Shown here: positions 61,401 through 64,000 of the stretch, one piece after another
How positions within the stretch are numbered: the stretch's first letter is position 1
How the letters are laid out: every line of letters begins with the position of its first letter
Source of the DNA: CAIVAT01 sp037133475
GTDB taxonomy: Bacteria; Bacteroidota; Bacteroidia; Bacteroidales; FEN-979
Direction: 5' to 3'
Assembly: GCA_037133475.1 (NCBI GenBank)
Contig: JBAXOB010000005.1
Span: forward strand, 72,307-136,306
DNA: 64,000 bases
Made by a program: the position numbers and the translations under genes
The notes under the pieces: model-generated
The model's input: only the letters and a program-made list of their open reading frames with translations
The model's database searches: none
What the model was told of the DNA's origin: nothing

Positions 61401-64000
61401 ACCGTACCATTAATATCCGTTGGAACCGATGCAAAGTAAACTCCGGCATTGTTCATCAGGGCAGTGGTAGGAAGCAGGTTGGTGGTACTGGTAAATACCG
61501 GGTCGAGGTTCTTGGAATTCGCATCCTGGGTGGTTGCGGTTTGCCAGGCAGCAAGGGTGAGCACATCGGCACCCAGGTAACCCAGCACGCCAGGCGCACC
61601 TGAAACATAGTAGTCGTTATAGTTGATGCTGGTAAAGGCTGTGCTGGCAGCCGCGCTGTAAATCGCGTATGATTTATCGCCTGTTCCGGCTGTATTATCA
61701 TAGGTATTCACAAACAGGTTGTCCCTTATATCGAGGGCTGTATTGGGAGTTCCTACGTATAATGCCGCAGATACCGTGGCAGAAGTATAACCTGCATAGG
61801 TTCCTGACAGGTATACAGAATTATGATATACGTTTACGCCGCTGGTAGAGGCATCAATCCCCATCCCAATACAATAATAGGTAAGGGAGGCATCGCTGGT
61901 GCACTTGATATCATAGACAACGTTGTTGATCAGGTTTAAATTGGTTGCTGCCATGCCCGTGGAGATGAACAATCCCCTTGCGCCGTACCCGCCTGTATTG
62001 CTGTTCAGGATGGTGCCGATCTTGTTGTTGCTGATAGTAGCTCCTGAAGTCGTGCTGAAAAAATAGAGGCCGTAGGGTGCAGAGGAATACGAAGTTGTAA
62101 TATTGGTAATGACATTCCCGTTGATCGTCAGGTTTGCACCCGAAACGCCTGAAGAAATGGCTATACCCCTTGGCGCACCGGTCGTACTGACGATGTTATT
62201 GATCGTATTGTTCGAAATGCTGGTATTGATCGTTGCCGTGGCACACCAGATCCCCGTAATGTTGGCGGCATCGCTGGTGGTGAAGTTGCCGATGGTATTG
62301 TTCGTAATGGTGGCTCCGTCAACACCCTGGATGTAGATCGCGCAGAGGCGGATGGCATTCGTGCCGGTTGTACTCATGTCGTTTCCTGTGATCAGTGTTC
62401 CCGAACCGTTACCGGCTGCAGGATTAGCGATCACGTAAAGGCCGATATAGGCCAGCTGGATACTGTTGTTCTGGAAGGTAATATTGTTAAAATACCCTGC
62501 AGCACCCGGGGTTGCACCATCCGAGATCATCACGGCCGAACTGGAGTTGATACCGTTAATGAAAATGATGTTCTTCAGGGTACAGTTTAACAATGGGGTC
62601 GTTCCTGACGATCCCTCCACAAATACCTGGGGTGTTGTAACCGAAGTATTGGAAATGGTAAGGTTGCGGGTTGTTCCCCCGGCAGTATTCGAGCCATCAA
62701 TGGTCGTATAGCTGTTCAGGTTCTTAAACAACGGTCCGGCGTTTACCGATCCGCTAAGGACGGGCGATGCACCCGTGTTGGGCTTAATGGTAAGGGTATT
62801 GGTCGAACTGGACCCGCCATTGGCAGCGATCACGATCGGGTATGTTTCCGAAGGATAAGTTGCATCATTTAACAGGAAAGTAACCGGACAGGTCATGACC
62901 TTGTTGTTAAAGTCAGCGATGGCGGCGGTAAGGGTGGTGTAGGTCTGGCCGACGCCAACATTGAAGGTACCGCAGATGGTCCCGACAATGGTATAGGCAT
63001 TGGGGGTGGTAGGCGGTGTGGAGGCGGCGGGAGGGTTGGTTGTAAAGCCTGCGGCACCTGTCGAGGGACTTGCCCCAACATTCGGTGTCGTATAACCGTC
63101 CTGGGCAACGATGTAATAGGATACAACATCACCAAGCACCACGCCGGCGCCAAAGGTGAAGGTATAGGTGTTCCCGCTGACGAATGTTCCGGCAACACTG
63201 GAATAGGCTCCTGCATTGATTTTCCAGTATAACCTCGGCAATCCTGCACCGCTGGTTGGAACGCCGCTGGCATCCGTGATGGTGGTCGTTAGTGTTCGGG
63301 CAGCAGTAAGGTTGGTGTTCAGGAACGGTGTATAGGCGATTGTAGGAGGCGTCAAATCAAGGAGGATTCCATTGAATTCATCCGCACCGATATCGGGTGC
63401 TGAGCCGGTACCCACGTACCCTGGATTGCCCTGTCGGATATCGCCGTCGTAGTCGGTGGTATAGGTGGCAATATTGGCTCCGCCGCTTTCACACTGGGTT
63501 GCCACGGTCGTTTTCATATGAAGATCGTAGGGTGTTGTTGCAATATTGACAAAGGGAGACAGTTCGGAAATGGCTGCGCCGTCGCGCGGGGCAACTGCTG
63601 CCTTGTAAGTTGCAAGTGTCTGGTAGTTGTTTGTCCCGTCGGTCATGATCAGGTTGGTGGTACTCGGTGTCCCCGCATAGAAGTTGTTGTTGTTCGATGT
63701 GGAGGCATAGGAGGTCAGGGTTGTCGAACTCCTGCGGTAGGCCGCAGCCGAATAAGTCGTACTTCCGGCCGCTGCCGAGGTGTTTATGAAAATATTGTTA
63801 CGCATGTCAAGCGTAGTGCTGGTTAACCCGTAGACGGCATCCGAACCGAATGTCGTGGTGGAACTGTTGGTACAATTCAGGTAAACCGTATTGTAATAAA
63901 AGTTTGCCGCGGTTGCAGAGCTGATATAGATGCCATGCAATGCACTTGTCGAGGTGGAGGCCGGCGTCCTGATATCGCTGATATAATTATTGTAAAGGTT
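58421..64000 (-). CDS. Giant secreted T9SS surface protein 2 (5' end outside the window)
   Basis: The frame is open from the stop at 58421 to the right edge of the window, at least 1859 residues. The frame upstream of the TTG at 63940 reads on as NNYISDIRTPAS, matching the homologous NNFISDIRAPF of giant 1, so the gene continues beyond 64000. The layout repeats that of giant 1: beta-helix, bridging domain (LYWKINAGAY, YYIVAQD), second beta-helix, three fibronectin-like units (FDYGLTVAYGT), six PKD-like units (one fewer than giant 1), an Ig-like unit and a T9SS sorting domain starting at NVYPVPNDGRFTV. The tail differs from that of giant 1 despite perfect identity just before it. Confidence 0.92.
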   Translation of the reverse strand, partial: NLYNNYISDIRTPASTSTSALHGIYISSATAANFYYNTVYLNCTNSSTTTFGSDAVYGLTSTTLDMRNNIFINTSAAAGSTTYSAAAYRRSSTTLTSYASTSNNNNFYAGTPSTTNLIMTDGTNNYQTLATYKAAVAPRDGAAISELSPFVNIATTPYDLHMKTTVATQCESGGANIATYTTDYDGDIRQGNPGYVGTGSAPDIGADEFNGILLDLTPPTIAYTPFLNTNLTAARTLTTTITDASGVPTSGAGLPRLYWKINAGAYSSVAGTFVSGNTYTFTFGAGVVLGDVVSYYIVAQDGYTTPNVGASPSTGAAGFTTNPPAASTPPTTPNAYTIVGTICGTFNVGVGQTYTTLTAAIADFNNKVMTCPVTFLLNDATYPSETYPIVIAANGGSSSTNTLTIKPNTGASPVLSGSVNAGPLFKNLNSYTTIDGSNTAGGTTRNLTISNTSVTTPQVFVEGSSGTTPLLNCTLKNIIFINGINSSSAVMISDGATPGAAGYFNNITFQNNSIQLAYIGLYVIANPAAGNGSGTLITGNDMSTTGTNAIRLCAIYIQGVDGATITNNTIGNFTTSDAANITGIWCATATINTSISNNTINNIVSTTGAPRGIAISSGVSGANLTINGNVITNITTSYSSAPYGLYFFSTTSGATISNNKIGTILNSNTGGYGARGLFISTGMAATNLNLINNVVYDIKCTSDASLTYYCIGMGIDASTSGVNVYHNSVYLSGTYAGYTSATVSAALYVGTPNTALDIRDNLFVNTYDNTAGTGDKSYAIYSAAASTAFTSINYNDYYVSGAPGVLGYLGADVLTLAAWQTATTQDANSKNLDPVFTSTTNLLPTTALMNNAGVYFASVPTDINGTVRSNPPDMGAYEYALDPLAITVAAAPIGATTATLNGNFNANTTTLNTFFDYGLTTAYGTSVAGTPVSVTGSTLTPATLAITGLTASTTYHFRARGVTTGAMVVYGNDMTFTTTAPPPTVVTTAATLVTGTTATLNGTVNANNASTTVSFDYGLTVAYGTNVPGVPVTITGNTAQVSLANITGLTPNTLYHFRINGTNIGGTTNGGDLTFTTAAVAPTVTTTAATAITTTGATVNGIINANNSSTTVWFDYGLTVAYGTTVAGVPTPVTGIANTNVSAVLTGLTTATTYHYRVRGVNSAGTTNGNDMTFLTGCPAVSAAGPITGPASVCANSAGNVYTVGAITNATSYSWTLPAGSTITAGAGTNTITVTFGATSGNITVAGVGVCMTGASSTYAVTVNALPVPTITGPASVCVNSTTSVYTTQAGMTGYTWTVSAGGTITAGATTNAITVTWGTTGAKTVTVSYTNAFGCVAATPSSYAVTVNALPTPTITGTATVCQGTTGVVYTTQAGMTGYVWTVSAGGIVTAGGTATSNTVTVTWNNSGAQSVTVNYANANGCVAAASTSYAVTVNPTPVPTIGSNNAPCVGSTGNMYYTEGGMTGYVWTVSAGGAIVSGQGTSAINVTWTGVGAQTVTVSYTNATSCTSITPTVYTLFVNPLPNAAGAITGTATLCAGTNGVAYSCGDILNATSYTWTLPAGATIATGAGTRNITVNFGVTAVSGNITVSGTNSCGNGTASPAYAVTVNPLPAAAGTITGPASVCVGSTGVAYSVPAIANATGYVWTVPTGATITAGGTTRNIVVTYGPAAGTGTVTVKGTNTCGNGAVASLNVTMNAIPSAPVVTVSGAVLTSSASSGNQWYYQGTAIVGATGQSYTVTHNTGYYWCVVTTNGCSSPISNKVWVVVTGQQELQSSNFNVYPVPNDGRFTVSITSPAQETYSIVIYNQLGSKIYESGDVNVNGTFEKLIDLRPIANGVYSIVFLNNEHKMVKKLLINK
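58728..59638 (-). repeat. 911-bp perfect repeat, copy B (inside giant gene 2)
   Basis: This is the second copy of the block at 50678-51588. No base difference was found over its whole length when compared line by line. Flanking sequence on both sides of the block is homologous but visibly diverged. Confidence 0.97.

Overview
The window looks like a chromosomal segment of a member of the Bacteroidota. Three proteins carry type IX secretion (T9SS) C-terminal sorting domains. The gliding-type ABC genes gldF and gldG are present, as is a TonB-dependent receptor with a carboxypeptidase-like N-terminal domain. Many genes have a TAnnTTTG -7 promoter box just ahead of the start codon and no clear Shine-Dalgarno sequence. 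No rRNA, tRNA, CRISPR array or transposase was seen. Both ends cut through genes: the hypA tail on the left and the 5' part of a giant surface-protein gene on the right.

Layout. 1-5019: hypA (tail) and hypB on + converge with hyaA-hyaB-hyaC-hyaD on -. These encode a membrane-bound uptake [NiFe] hydrogenase whose small subunit has the two extra cysteines of oxygen-tolerant enzymes. 5020-7573: a CRP-like operator, glutamate dehydrogenase, a strong terminator, then two inverted arms of a degenerate 8-9 bp repeat. 7574-13565: cinA with an orphan ABC membrane domain, a lipoprotein with an internal duplication, a nucleoside phosphorylase, a SirB1-like protein and a secreted P1-type nuclease. 13573-17322 (-): sugar transferase, DegT aminotransferase, purC and phoH. 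17366-22251 (+): SAM hydroxide adenosyltransferase, mgsA, gldF, gldG and a DUF4340-like gene. 22300-24824: an AT-rich methyltransferase islet and a beta-helix gene broken by one in-frame stop.

24940-32112 (-): TonB receptor with a small partner, rpmB with its own promoter and terminator, an MFS transporter and an M1 peptidase. 32190-36936 (+): a NarL-type two-component pair, an outer-membrane barrel and amtB. 37087-41272 (+): panC, panD, a flippase-like membrane protein, rfaE2 and radA. 41367-43698 (-): xseB, xseA and a DnaQ-like exonuclease. 43937-50245: small membrane and flavin proteins, PAP2 phosphatase, obg, adk and hpt (-), purE and tmk (+), and an O-methyltransferase (-).

50368-64000 (-): two tandem giant secreted proteins (2527 aa, and more than 1859 aa), each built from beta-helix blocks, fibronectin-like units, PKD-like units and a T9SS tail. 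They share a perfect 911-bp DNA block inside otherwise diverged genes, which points to recent gene conversion or recombination.

Taken together the genes suggest an organism with a hydrogen-oxidising respiratory option that may tolerate oxygen, ammonium uptake and assimilation (amtB, gdhA), and a large T9SS-displayed surface proteome. Motif readings are by eye; no database search was possible.
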